The notes below the pieces were generated by a model. The model was not told where the DNA came from and made no database searches. It worked only from the letters and a program-made list of their open reading frames with translations. Shown piece after piece: positions 1 through 12,029 of a stretch of 64,000 nt of DNA. Within the stretch, counting starts at the first letter, position 1, and each line of letters starts with the position of its first letter. The stretch covers positions 18,283,423-18,347,422 of the forward strand of contig JADWOT020000004.1 in assembly GCA_036345935.2 (NCBI GenBank), read 5' to 3'. The position numbers and the translations under genes were made by a program. Origin of the DNA: Taenia hydatigena (lineage: Eukaryota; Platyhelminthes; Cestoda; Cyclophyllidea; Taeniidae).

Positions 1-2323
1 CACAAGCTGATGAGAAACACTTGTCACATATGTGTGACACGCAGGGCAAGGTTGAAAAATTGGAGCACTGTAGATTTGGCGGCATAGATAGGTCCATCAA
101 TTTGGCTGTTTGGTGCAATAAAACATCTGACTTAGGTAAATTGTCACACTCATACCACAGTTCATCACATCATCCACAGCTTCGGTGCCGGTTCAAACCA
201 GCCCATGGATAGAATTACTCGACCAAAGTACTCTTGCCAGGGTGACTTCCTTATCCGTGCTTCGAGCCGCTTGCATTGCTGCGTTGGTCTCACGGGGAAA
301 ATAGTGTTAGTGGTTTCGATGAAAATTTTCCCGAGAAATGGACAATACTAAGGACAATTCCCAATGCGAATGTGCATTTCAAACATTTGAATTTACCACT
401 TTAGTGGATTGATGACAGCCGTCGGTACCGAGTCGCCTACTTTTTGTTACATTTATAATCACAAATATTGTAAAAGACACTGTTTATGCAGAAATCCTTT
501 CGGTCTCTGGGAGGACAATTCACTGCTCCAGCGCAGCAGTCTCTCTATCCTTCCTAGGTGGCGCCAATTGTCACGCGGTTTTTTCGACTAATGCAAGTGG
601 TGTTGTTGGAGAAAAGCAAACAAAACCTTAGTTACTCTCAGGGTAGGAAAAAAAGTCTTACTCCCGTCTACTGCCAAAGTGCGCCTTGTAGTCTTCGCCA
701 CTACTCCACTGTTCGACTACACCGTCTAAGCCGACTTGGTGGATGCGATCTAGCTTATCTGCTTGTTGCAGTGGCTTCCCAAACTGGTTATATCATGCAT
801 CGAGGTGCTCTGCATTGAAGCAGAACGCACTGTGGAGAATCAAACGGTCTAGACACGTTGATTCTGGTGATGAGCCACTGAGGCGCAAAGGCATCATTCA
901 CATTCACAAGAGCCCTTTTCTGTCGATTAAGAGAGGCTTGGAAACCAAGATGTAAGGAATAACCTACCTTCAGTATAGCTTGCGACTGGGAAGGGGAAAA
1001 CGTAGAAGGTACTGAGCAGATGTACCCTTCCCGTATTTCATGCATATTAGGGGACGGTAGGCAGTAAGTTTTCACTTCTTTCACGTTTGTTTGCAGACTG
1101 ACTCTTAATTAAAAATGCATGCATAAGGGGGGAAGGGGAATGTAACATGCCATCCGCCACTCATCCTACCCACCCCATTCTTCCATCCTCAAGCGAATTT
1201 CGGCTCTTTTATCGCAGCCCTTCTCTATCAAACAACATTTATCCAAGTCATTTGGGTTGGGTGGTGCTGTAAGTTGCACCAAAAGGCTTTCTGATGCAGG
1301 AATTGTGTCGAAGTCGGTGGACTCTATTCCAATCCAGTGCTTTGGAGGCCCTTTTTGTACCAACCCTCCTGAATGCGGACTGCATTCCCATCTTAATCGA
1401 CGGCTTCGTTCTAGAAGGCCTCCCTCGCAAAGCTTTCTTATCATAAAATATGAATAAAGCCTCATTTTATTTGTAAAAGTTGAGTGACAATATTCTCGAC
1501 TTCACAGCTACCTATGCTGGTCTTTTGTTTTTTTTTTTTTGGTTTTGACAAGAAGATATTGCGCGTGTGAGGCTTTTTTCCTGTTTTCTCATCTTAAAGT
1601 TCCGTCTCCTGGTAACATTCTGGTCTAAAATGCCTTCTACAGTAGTATCAGTCGCCACTATTGTGTTGTCTACTTTTTACTTAGCTTAGCTTCTTTTAAT
1701 TAAATCTGTTACATGTGCACGACCTGCACACGTAAATAAGAAAATATGAACGTCACGTATGTGTGACGATGGTGGTGAATTTGTCATGGGACAGATCTCG
1801 TCTGTGGCGGACACTTTGGTCAGGGTTTTATTGTGCGCTCCACAAGTGGTCTTTAATGACGCTGTTCATGCTACCCGTTCCATCCCTTCCGTGAAACTTT
1901 TCATACGCATTTTAGGACTTACCACTATGCATGCAATTCTCATAACAGGGCCGAGAAAACAATCGTCAAAGATTCATTTCAAAAATGTGAAATTCAAGTT
2001 TTAAAGAAACTCGGGAGATCATCATCGGCCTTGAAACCTCCCCTCTTCTTGGTTGCTCTCATACTTTGACTGTCGTAATGTAGTTGACTGCATTATAGCC
2101 ACCCACTAGATATGGGTCAAAGGTCATCATGAACACTCCCAATTGTAATGTATTGGGCACACATTTCTTAGCCTCATCTTTCTTACTACAACATTCTCCA
2201 TTCACTGCTTGTTCTAATTTCCTACTTCAATGCCTCTCAAATTACTGCTTGAATAAGTCTTTACCTGCACTTCGAGTGGCAAAAAGTCCTCACGATCTCG
2301 ACATCCCCTACGCTGTCTTTTAG
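1..2323. other. Region without a recognised gene at the left edge
   Basis: Short open frames occur on both strands, but none has a recognisable motif, a clear start or convincing splice sites. The region is probably the last intron(s) of the gene whose final exon begins at 2324, or intergenic DNA. A T-run lies near 1525-1540. Two copies of a GTCAC-N6-GTGAC palindrome lie at 23-38 and 1752-1767 (see findings). Confidence 0.5.
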
Positions 2324-2650
2324 GTAGCCAAATCGCCTTCTCCTTTCATAATTGCGTCCAACGCTTCCTACATACTCCAAGACGGTTGTCACGACTACTC
2401 TTTTGCTTCAACCACACCATGCTTGTCGGAGGAACACGCCGATCAGCTTTGCACCAGCAATCCGCCCTCCGATCATAACTACTGGGCAGTTTGTATGGCT
2501 GCGTTGCTCGACGAGGGCCTACTAGTTCGTGATATGCCCAGTGACCTCATCTTCAGTCTTGAGCAGTGCATCAAAGACGCCCAAGACGGTGCTCGACGGT
2601 CCCATGTGGAAGCTGCCTTGGAGACCATTGACCTTGAATTGACCAATTGA
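2324..2650 (+). CDS. Last coding exon of an unidentified gene (3' partial)
   Basis: A pyrimidine-rich tract ends in TTTTAG at 2323. The exon then reads open in one frame to the TGA at 2648-2650, giving about 108 residues, and a canonical AATAAA follows about 90 bases later. The acceptor, open frame, stop and polyadenylation signal together make a real 3' exon likely. The C-terminal part is acidic and amphipathic, with a segment NYWAVCMAALLDEGLLVRD followed by a predicted helix rich in E, A and L and ending LELTN. No signal peptide or membrane segment is visible. I do not recognise the family, and the upstream exons were not found in the 2.3 kb before it, so they may lie outside the window. 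The phase at the acceptor is taken as zero because that keeps the longest frame; this is inference. Confidence 0.55.
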   Translation, partial: VAKSPSPFIIASNASYILQDGCHDYSFASTTPCLSEEHADQLCTSNPPSDHNYWAVCMAALLDEGLLVRDMPSDLIFSLEQCIKDAQDGARRSHVEAALETIDLELTN

Positions 2651-2738
2651 AATGCTTCTCCTCACATTCCTTTTTACTATGTGTGATTCATTGTTCTGCT
2701 TCATGTTAACATTCGGTATTCCGTTTTATTTTCTTTTA

Positions 2739-2744
2739 AATAAA
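2739..2744 (+). terminator. Polyadenylation signal AATAAA
   Basis: A canonical AATAAA lies 89 bases after the TGA of the exon at 2324-2650, in an AT-rich stretch. This is the expected spacing for a short 3' UTR. Confidence 0.6.
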
Positions 2745-4286
2745 TTCCTGCAAAAGAGCATCATTTTTCGCTTAGTTACCGGAACTTATTAGGTGAGATA
2801 GAAACTGACTAGCACATAACGTAAGATTGGAACGAACTGAGTGTGAAATTAAGATGTATTCCAACATTTACACTTAGGAGGCACCTTCAGATTTTTGTGC
2901 ACTGGGAATTCTTTCGTTGGTGCAGAAAACCAAGCCAGGAAGAATGGAAGTTGACACTACGAATATGCGCTCCTGTGGGTCTTTTACGAGTTCAATGATC
3001 TTGTTTAGGCGTTCCGGAATTTGTTACAGTTTGCATCTCAAGTCATTGTAGTTTGTTTGCTGAGTAAAGTTTGTTTACTCATTCGAGTTAGTGGCACAAA
3101 ATCATGACCAAATGGTGGTCGATTGATGACACTGGCAAACAATGGTCAATCGGTGCCAGTGCTCTGATCTTTCTAATGGTAAAGCAGTTGTAGAGACCAA
3201 TCAACTGTGCGATTGGTTCGTTACTGGCAATCAATCTCTCTAATTCGATGGGAAAATTCAACAACAAGCCGTTGCGATTAATGTTTTGGTTCGGGATTTG
3301 GAATAAATTAGAAGGTCTTGGAGTCACCTCACAGGGAGGCTTCTGGACTCATTTAATGATAGAAAGGTGTAAATAAGTAGAAGCTAATTGTAATAATGAC
3401 ATCAATAAAGTCGGTTTTGTTGGGAAAAACAAATTGGTGATGCTGTCAGATTGTGTTCAAAATTGTATTCGGTTTGGCCAAAGTGGATTGCTGGGCGGGT
3501 GGGTAGATGGATAGATGGATGCATGGATAAGAGATGGATGATGGAAGGTTTGGGAGAGTCACTAGATGGCCACATTCGCCACTTATCTCTGCTCACTTCG
3601 AATCCATCCCCATTCCATATGGTTTACTAGTTCACAATCGAGGTTAATTGCAATTCGCCGAACCGTCACACAAGCCCACTATGCTTTTTTAACAAACTAT
3701 GGTTGTTGCCATGGTTTTTTCCCCTTATAATTTTGCGTTTCCATTGTGTTTCCCAAATCCACGCCTTTAATCGTGCTTGACAGTTCGATACCCAAATTTT
3801 GGATGAACATTTTGAAATGCATTTGCGATTTCCCTTATTGCTACATTTTAGCTTGTTCTACTCACCCCGCCGATGTATCTATTTGAGCTTAAAATTTGCG
3901 TCAGCCGTATCACTTAAATTTACATGTCAAAATTGCTTAAAATATATTTTAACCCATTACGATCTTTTCCAAAAATTGCTGGCTTTATGGCAATGGCAAA
4001 CCTGATGGCTTATTTCAATGATGTACGCTTCCAGAGTGCTATATTTTGAGGTGCTTTTTACTATTATCATAATTTTGTAGCGCCCCATTCATCTCTGAAG
4101 TCGAAAGACGATATAAAGCTAGGGCTAGAAGGCTGTTGGTATGGCCTGGAAGCCATGCTACCCGGTGGGAGTGAAGCGGTGCCTTAAATGAAAAGTTAAG
4201 CAGGTGTTATCCAAGCTATGAAAATTCTGTCTTCGGTAACTCAGTTATTAAAAAAATTAGGACTGAGGCTTTTCTTCAGTATAAAG
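2745..4286. other. Intergenic region
   Basis: No gene was recognised between the end of the first transcript and the promoter region of the claudin-like gene. It contains a degenerate GGAT microsatellite (3496-3542) and otherwise only short, unsupported open frames. Confidence 0.55.
3496..3542. repeat. Degenerate GGAT/GATG microsatellite
   Basis: The stretch is built from GGGT, AGAT and GGAT units with interruptions: GGGTGGGTAGATGG at its start, then repeated ATGGAT. It is an imperfect tetranucleotide repeat with no coding signal. Confidence 0.75.
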
Positions 4287-4582
4287 ATTGGTTTTGTCTT
4301 CCTGCCTTCTGATTGGTTAATGGTTTTCTGAGAGAACCAATGGCGCAGCTCGAAAAGCGATCACAAATCGATTTTAGCCAAATCACCCAATCAAACATTG
4401 GCAGTTCAGCTCTAGATCATTTTGCCCTTTTTATCCTGAAGCTATTGCATATTTGAGGACATTTCCACCATACATTTATTCATCGCCTCTCATTTTCAGT
4501 TTCGTTGTTCAAATTATTGAGAGACAAAAGTTGTGCTTAACCTGTCCCCTTAATTACACCCAATTTCCACATCTCCCATTGG
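4287..4582 (+). promoter_or_regulatory. CCAAT-box cluster upstream of the claudin-like gene
   Basis: Seven CCAAT or ATTGG pentamers lie within 296 bases: 4287, 4312, 4337, 4387, 4397, 4560 and 4578. About 0.6 would be expected by chance. The cluster ends about 100 bases before the ATG at 4684. Multiple CCAAT boxes at this distance are typical of NF-Y-dependent animal promoters. The role is inferred from position and density only; no TATA box was assigned. Confidence 0.5.
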
Positions 4583-4683
4583 CTGGTGCTGATTTGATTG
4601 AGGTCCGAGCGCACTCACACGCAGTGCGCGAGCACAATCTCCATTTCGCGTGCGTTCAGAAGGCCACTGAACCACCACGCATC

Positions 4684-6965
4684 ATGAGAGCGGCACGGAA
4701 GCTCTGGGTCATCCTTGTAACAAGCGGTGCTTTTTGCATCCTTGCAGCCATAGCAACAAACCTGGCGGCCGTCATAATGCCTCACTGGATGGAATACAGT
4801 AAAACCAGTGAGGAGGTTTATGCAAATAGGGGATTATTTCAAAACTGCAAGGGTAAGTTTTAAGGAGGCTTCAAATTTTAGTTAATACCTCGTTTCAATG
4901 CATTCAGAGAGATAAGTGGGTCACGTCGGACTTGGCGGTGCGGCACAGCAACAACTGCCGCAGACTGGTTGTAATTATGAGGCTGGTTAAGTATATCTCA
5001 TCCCATCTTTCGAGACAACAGGTTGTGCTGAAACTACTCCCTTATGCTCATAAGGTTCGATATTTGTTAGTGGATGGTAAATACGTCTCAGGAAAGGGAC
5101 CACAATTACCTTCCAAGTATTTAGAGAAAAAGAAGCACTCTTATTTAGTGTGTAGTTACCTATCTCTTCTCTCTAGTGGAAATGTGTCTGTACACTTCTA
5201 CTCGCGCAGTCTGTAGCTTGTGATGAGGACCCCGGTTCTTCGTTTTGAAAGGTTCTCCTCATTGATGCATAACTAACTGATTTAAACAAATGAGAATTTG
5301 GGAGTATTCCTTTAAGCAAATTGATATTGATCATTTGTGGTATTATATCACTAACCCAACACTTCCAGTAATTGTTTGCTTGATGCTGGTGAACTTACTT
5401 TGGGGGCTGTCCAAATTAATTTTATTGCTACTTCCTATTATGAATTAAATCTCTATTCGTCTATTTGTCTGTTTACTTGCTTAATCACCCACTTATTTGC
5501 AGTTCTTACGTGCTTTAATGCGTGCATAAATTTGCTCAATCCGCCAACATTTTGGCGTCCGAGTGTAAGGTTAGGCAAGTAGTAATTTCTTTTACAAAAG
5601 AAAGATGTCCTTCTTTTCATTTATTTGTCAGAGCTTCTCCCAGACGCCAATCAACCATCCGTTCACTTGACGCTCCTTTAGATTGCCATTTAGTTTATTA
5701 ATTCTAGCTCCATTTGTTACCTTCTTAAGTAATCTCGTTATTTTTAGGGTCTTTCGGTAGTGAATGTCTGAAAATTTCGAGTCCTCTGCATCCATACCAG
5801 AAGTGTAAGACATTCTCGCATAAATTATGCACTCGTGTGAATATGGAAGTACACGGTCGGGCGCAGTGAACTCGGATCTTTTTACATCGTAAAAATTTTT
5901 TAGCTTAGATTATTTTAACCCTATAGTAGCAGAAATAATGCAGATTCCCTTTCAATCAATTTGGAGCATTTTTAACCTCAAAACCTTTAACAGAATCGTG
6001 AAATATTATATTTTAGGTCATCGTTTAGGCATCATTTGGGCGATTCGTATTTTTTAATTGTTAACCTCTTAGCCGCCTTACTAAAGGGCATCTCGGTAAA
6101 GACAGGATCATGCTTTTTTTTGCAAGGTATGACTACAACTGGAACCTGCAACGAAGGGCAGATGAGACGAGCAGGTTGCATAAGCCGTGAGTTGATTTTC
6201 TACCCAAAGTCACTTGATTTAATGGCCTACAAACTAATATTTCTCCCCATTTTCAGGCACCACTTCAATTCAACTTAAATACTTATTTGAAAATAACATG
6301 GGGGTCTGCTTTGCTCCCTTTTGCAGGTCTCAGACTCACAGACTGGGCATTGCATGTAACTGCGCTTGGGTTGGAAACCATTGCTTCATTTGCCTGTATT
6401 TTGTACCTGCTGATAGTGCGCTATTGCATGAGCAAACCCAGTGCGCAGAGTGCTCAATCCTGCTTAGCCGTCTCTGGTTATCTCCTTTGGCTTTCAGGTT
6501 AGTACACTCTACTAATTTACATTAAGTAGATTGGCTTTATCAGGAACGCATTTCTCTGCCACTTTAGCTATTTTAACCACACTGGGGATTATATCTTTCG
6601 AAGGCAGCTCAATCCTTGAAGCGATCACCACCAACATCAAGATAAATGGCATGACAGGAAGTCTACCGGCTGTAAGTTGTGCAACAACTCCATTCCGAAT
6701 TCATTAAGCTATCAAAGCTTAGAATTATCTCCTCCTCCCTTAGACTGATTGGGCAGCAGTAGAAGTCAACTACGGTCTGTCTTCCCATCTCAGCTGGGCG
6801 AGCGCAGCGCTTGAAATAGTAGGAAGTTGGTTCTGGATCGCCGCCTCCTTTGTCCAACCACCTCCTCACATAACGTCACCATCTATGGCTGCATTGTCAT
6901 CCTCTTCGACCGTTCCGCTCTACCCATTGACGTCGAAACAGACACGCCTGGAGCAGCAGAAATAA
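4684..6965 (+). CDS. Claudin/PMP22-like four-transmembrane protein
   Basis: Six exons can be joined in phase: 4684-4852, 4912-5076, 6127-6186, 6327-6497, 6544-6671 and 6744-6965, giving 304 residues and ending in TAA. The ATG at 4684 is the first in frame. Membrane segments lie at about residues 8-32, 138-163, 178-205 and 245-266. After the first segment comes GLFQNC, which fits the claudin-superfamily pattern G-L-W-x-x-C with F for W; more cysteines follow in the long first loop (about residues 50-135). The tail is Ser/Pro-rich. Claudin-superfamily members act in cell-cell junctions or as channel auxiliary subunits at the plasma membrane; which applies here cannot be read from sequence. Exon 2 is the least certain: its donor at 5077 was chosen because it is the one found that keeps phase. 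Exons 4 to 6 are well supported by splice sites and hydrophobic content. Confidence 0.78.
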
Positions 6966-7146
6966 CAATAAGAAATGAAGCTGCGGTTAATGGTGTTGTT
7001 GTTATTCACGCATGCGTATATAAATGCAAATACACTTAAACAGCGACAAGGACAATCACGCTAGGATACTTATTACCTCTTTTAAAGGATGCCCTTTCGT
7101 TTAACTTGCGCGTCTTCGTTGTTCATGCCGTATTACACTAATCGAT

Positions 7147-7152
7147 AATAAA
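7147..7152 (+). terminator. Polyadenylation signal AATAAA
   Basis: An AATAAA lies about 180 bases after the TAA of the claudin-like gene and before the DYNLT2B start. It is a plausible 3' end for that transcript. Confidence 0.5.
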
Positions 7153-7897
7153 AAGATTGGGTTTCTCGGTCCCCGTCTTACCTGTAAATGTCTGTCGGAT
7201 GCAATTCCCAAGCGTGCCTTTAGTAGCTTATGTAACGTGCTTCGCAGGAGTGCAATACTTTGGCCGTTTTTAATTTTGAGACTGACCACGCAAAAGTTCT
7301 TATTACTATTGGCTGCATTTCAAATCTGTTGCATAATCTTTAGAACATGCTAGCAAATTTCCGTCTTCTCCAAACATTGGTAACACGAGATCTTCGGCAG
7401 TATTTTGCCACGGGAGGAGTCAAGTTAGTGCAATAAGTCCGATTCTCAAACTCCACAATAGAATTAATAAGGTATAGTGTTACCTATAACCCACGTTCAG
7501 TAGATACTTCAAACAAAACTTCAATTTCCCATAAGTCCGAATCTTTGGGTGAAATCACACCAGAACACCGTTATCGATTTTGCGCAAGTGCAATAAAATA
7601 CTTTTTGAATCTTGCCTAATGTAGCTTGAGGTCCATAACTATTATAGATTTTTTTGAAAACATGCAAAACGGGAGATGAAAATACTTTCTATACATCTAT
7701 TGAATTCTTGCGTAATTTTCGTCTCCAACAAATGCCAATCAGCAGCGTACACATCTGGTAAATATAGCGCTTCTTTGCGCAAATAATTATCCGGAAGGTA
7801 CGTGTTTTTGACTTAAGTTTCACAACATTCTGCTAGCCTTGTTATAATAGTGCAATTCTTACTCTATTACCATGGCGCTGACGCGATAACCTATTAA
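7153..7897. other. Intergenic region upstream of DYNLT2B
   Basis: About 750 bases without a supported gene. It is AT-rich and presumably holds the DYNLT2B promoter, but no TATA box or initiator could be assigned with confidence. A TTTGCGCAAA palindrome lies near 7775. Confidence 0.5.
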
Positions 7898-8364
7898 ATG
7901 GCTGAAGCAAGTTCAGAAAACAAAAACATAAAGGAAGAGTCTGTTAATGTTGCTGCCGATGGTTCAGATCCACAGGGTTACATTATACGACCTGAGATAT
8001 ACAACAGGTTTCGTCCATCGAAGGTTCGCGATGTAATGCGCGAAATATTGAAGCAAAGTTTGGAGGATATAAGATATGAGTACGAAAAAATGCCAGGTAT
8101 CCAGCTTAAAATCTTTCTAACTGATTAATATTAGATTTAACGAAAAGTCTTTCGAATAAAATTCGTGATGAACTCCGCAATGATCCCACCTACAAACGCT
8201 ACACTTTTCTTGTTCAAGTTGTTATTGGTGAACAAAAGGGACAGGGCGTAAAAGCATCATGCCGATGCTTTTGGGACAGAGATAGTGATAATTACGCAGA
8301 AGTTTGTTACCTAACGCCGACTTTGTTTTGCGTTGCCATTGCTTTTGGTGTATATAACTATTAG
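7898..8364 (+). CDS. DYNLT2B: Tctex1-type dynein light chain (DYNLT2B / TCTEX1D2)
   Basis: Two exons, 7898-8096 and 8135-8364, are separated by a 38-nt intron with GTATCC donor and TTAG acceptor. They join in phase to give 142 residues, the same length as human DYNLT2B. The N-terminus is short and acidic. The Tctex1 domain shows family hallmarks: YIIRPEIYNRFRPS, then VVIGEQKGQGV and CRCFWDRDSDNYAE, ending in a hydrophobic strand with terminal VYNY (human ends CFYY). The family forms a dimeric light chain on dynein intermediate chains; DYNLT2B belongs to dynein-2, which drives retrograde intraflagellar transport in cilia. No catalytic activity is expected. The ATG is the only one giving the full domain. 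No frameshift or missing segment is seen, so it looks like a functional single-copy gene. Confidence 0.95.
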
Positions 8365-10615
8365 TTAGTGTACGACTTTTGCTTCTTTGTAAATCATATA
8401 AGAGGTTTTAACTGACTATGAATTTTCCGTTTTCGATTCTTTAGCAGCATTCTGCCTGCACTTAAATGTTTGTTTTTTTAATAACTATTAATATTTTTGC
8501 ATGGGTCACTCTGAAAACTCACGAATTGTTCGCCGTACCGTTATGCAGTACTTAGTGGTCCTTAAAGTAACATTATATTTCTTCAACCCATCGAGCGAAC
8601 CTTTCATTGTCGACGCTCACTTTTACACCTACCTTCTGATGCGTAATCTTTATACGACGATACTGCCATCTACAATCATCTCATTCAGTCGGTGCCATTG
8701 TTGTTTAGTATGGCGACCTTATTTTTATTGATTGATTTATGCACTGCAGCAATCGACGACGTTTAACGTGTTCATTTGCCCATCGTTTTGTGCATTCGTA
8801 AATATTTTTTTACTTACACGAATAAGTAACATTCCAAAGTTTTTCAAACTCACTGAATGCCTTCTGATCTAATCTGAACTTGATGTTCAGAATTTCATGC
8901 TCCCAACGTCGCTTATGCCCATATGCCCTGGCTATTATGGCAAGGCTCCTCTTCTTTATCATTGGAAAATTCCTGGACTCAAAAAGTTATTCTTTTATTT
9001 CTACGGTTATCTTGGATTGGTTAAAAGAGGGCTGTTTACCTTGGAAACTTCCTCCCGTATCACTATAGTAGCTGGAATAATAGCCGTTTGGTAGACCAAA
9101 AGCATATCATAAATTTCGCCATTCTACCGCTGCTTTGTTGGAGAGTAGCTTTAAGAAGGAAATCCAAGTGCCACCTTTTTGACTCGATGATAAAACCCGG
9201 ACTTCAATTGCGGAAGTGCTTCGGTGGTTGAGTGCAAATTGATGCCACCAGAGTGATTGCTAAAAATGTCCTCGTTATAGCGTATAAAACTACAAAGAAT
9301 CAAATTCCACCAAAACCAGATCCATGGATTGGGTACATAAAGGCCACTGCACGGCAGACAATGCTGTCAAGTACCCACGGCAAGCATTGGAGTTGACAGC
9401 CTGCATCCTTCCAGTGTGTGTTGGGAACTTCACAATCCTAAACCTTCCCGTAATACGGCCATCACCACTAACGACGATAACACGTTCCCACGTTCTCTAA
9501 TGCTTGGATGGAGTTTCATGTCATCACTAATGCCATCCTGCCCCAACTCAGTCCAACACCACCCAGTCTAGTCTGTCTGTCTGTCAGCTCGAGAGTCACT
9601 TTTCACAATTCCCACTGCTGAGACGCACATATAAACATACGCGACTGTCCATTACAGTTGGTTCTGTAGTCCACTGCAAGACCATTCATTTCCTTCCTCC
9701 CTCCCTCCCCTCAACATACACCTCGTTAATTCATGGACGCACAGACAAGCACACACTGCTGAGGGCCTAGCAACCGGGCGTTGGGAAGCGTGTGTTGTGC
9801 TGCACAGTAATAATGTGCAGTTGGAGGTATTGTTCTCATTCCTCCCTCTCTCCCCCTTCCTCTCACAAAGGAGGTGCTTTAATGATAGTTCGTTGGTGGG
9901 TTTGGGTTGACACATGCAGCCTCGTAAAACGGAGCCCGATGTAATGTGGCTTGATAAGGTTTAGAGCCGTGAGGAATATCAAGGTTTAGGTAATGTAGCA
10001 AAATGAAATTTAGACAATGTAGCGATCAGGTTATCTCTGAAGGTGTTATAAGGCTTATGGGTCTGGAAGTTGGTTTATTAGTAGCCTTCAAGGTGAGCGG
10101 GATGAATTCGCCAACACTTCTTTGAAAGAATCCGAGATTAAAGGCAGGAGTGTTGGTAGCATGAAGAGTGCCTGCTGAGCTCCGTGCCACCTTCACCACA
10201 GGTAACATAGCAATTCAGCCCTTCAACGTTGCAAGGATTGAAATATCTCAATCTATTCCCATAGGTAGATAGAAAAAAAGTTTATATAAAATGTGCTTCT
10301 GCTTGCATTAGTGTTCTCCATTTTTTTCACTGTTATACAGCTTTGATATTTGTAAGGCGATTTTGATTTTGATGCTCTTCTGGATTGTCTACAACTAATA
10401 AGGTTTTAGGGTAGCTTCCCCCTCTTCCTCTCTCACCAGCAGGTTTATTAATAGATCATCATTAGTGAAATTAATCTAGTCCACACAAAAAGGCGTTGTT
10501 ATTTGTCATCCAGCGACATTAGGGTGATGATTAATGTACTCAGAGTCTCTGCTTTAATGATCCAGACCTCTCGCTACCTCCCCATCAAGAGTCAGCTGTC
10601 CCCCTCCAAGCAGCG
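8365..10615. other. Intergenic region
   Basis: No supported gene. It includes 3' flanking sequence of DYNLT2B, a CTGT run near 9570 and a CCTCC-rich pyrimidine tract near 9695-9712. Two overlapping open frames at 8880-9094 encode hydrophobic peptides without a known domain and are not called. Confidence 0.5.
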
Positions 10616-10807
10616 CTACGGATAACTAGGTGGTTGTCGCCTATTCAAGCTAACTGAACTAATGAAATAAAAATGCAACCTGGAGAGTAAATCTGGAAGC
10701 TTGTAACACTGGTACGCTTTCGCAGGTGTCACAAATACGTGACGCGTATCCTCCATCAGACTGTGACAAGTGGGACAGTCTATCAGGTTGAGACCTGAGT
10801 CTGACAT
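10616..10807 (-). mobile_element. Degraded fragment resembling the C-terminus of a non-LTR retrotransposon polymerase
   Basis: The minus strand stays open for 63 residues and carries CPTCHS, then MEDTRHVFVTPA, then LPDLLSRLHF. CR1/jockey-type polyproteins end with a cysteine-histidine motif of the form CPxC...DTxHxFxCP followed by a short DLW-P-like segment. Here the final cysteine position is threonine and no reverse transcriptase core was found nearby, so this is at most a decayed fragment. The assignment rests on motif resemblance only. Confidence 0.35.
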
Positions 10808-12020
10808 TCAATCGCCCATCAGCACTATCTATCACTCTGATTTCACCTCAAACCTTCCCCATGGAGGCGGATCCTTTGTGATCAACAAGGATTGACACTT
10901 CTCATTCTAGCCACCGACCACCGTTTTGTACCTTCACTTAGTAGACGTCACATAAGCTTGTGTTTAAGCTCCTGTGAGCGGTTCTGCATTGACACGCATC
11001 ACGATCAGAAATCACTGTCAAGAGGGAAAGCAAGAATTTTCTCTCTAGTGATCTGGGATTTCTAATTCTACAGTGCTGCAATAAAGTCTTGCAAAATCAA
11101 GCCAAACCTAGGATTTCAAATAAAACTCATCATCTGTAGATGTGGCTCTGGTCCAGAAACAAAGCTCATCTTTTCTAAAAGCTGGTTCATAGAAGGTCAG
11201 ACAGGTGATACCGCCTCCAGATGCAGATGGTCATACAGTCGCACTTTTACAATGCACCAAAACGGTCCTACAGGGTGAAAATTTACACTCGCCTCTATGT
11301 AGGTATAAAACGCTGACACTTGTCATGTCTGGGTCAGTCTAGATGTGTGGGTGCCTCAAGTGATTAACCAGTTCAGTGGGTATAAATCTGTACCCATGGC
11401 TTCAAAACACGCTCTTATTAGAAGTGTTGGTGGAGGCCGAAGGTGTCGCAGGGTGGGTGCCACCAGCGTGGAATTCACTTAGCTAGAGGCTCTTAAGGTC
11501 CATGGAATATGCATGATCTCGTTGTAATGTTCTGAGCATCGTCTCTGGTAGTAATTATGCGGTGTGACGTCCAAATTCCCTTTCATCCCTCCTGTTAGCC
11601 AAATATATCGCTTGAGATTGGTCGGTACCTGTGGACCCATTGCCTCGAGGTTGAGCTTTTCTGGCAAAATAGCTTATGTCGTTTTACCTTCCTTCCACTA
11701 TGCCTTTTCATTCCTTAAGTAAGGGAGCTGAGTCACACATTACCAAGAACATTCAAGACTGGATATCGGAAACTACACAGCTTCAAATTGGCCATACCAC
11801 TGTCCAGTATGACTTCAATCCATGGCTTAGAGCAAACTTCGGAGCTGTGTGAGTTTTCGACCAAGTTTTGCACCCAATTTAAAACCGTATCTCCCTTAAC
11901 TCTGGCCTACCCTCCTTCCTTCTCCCTATCCCACTTGTCATTGCGTTTCCCACAGTCGAATTCACTAGCTTCGCAATTTGTCGCATGCTGGCTCACTCGA
12001 CGCGTGATGTTGCTAAAAGT
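10808..12020. other. Intergenic region
   Basis: No supported gene. An open frame on the minus strand at 11479-11667 and the upstream part of a + strand frame starting at 11788 have no recognisable domain; the region may contain further remnants of the flanking retroelement fragments. Confidence 0.45.
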
Positions 12021-12029
12021 GTCATGCTC

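Noticed and set aside
4090..4210. Stretch with words reminiscent of 5S rRNA (GGTATGGCC, TTAAGCAGG)
   Set aside because: The words are in the wrong order and no continuous alignment to 5S rRNA is possible.
8880..9094. Overlapping open frames with hydrophobic, aromatic-rich peptides
   Set aside because: Two frames over the same DNA, no splice partner found, no recognised domain.
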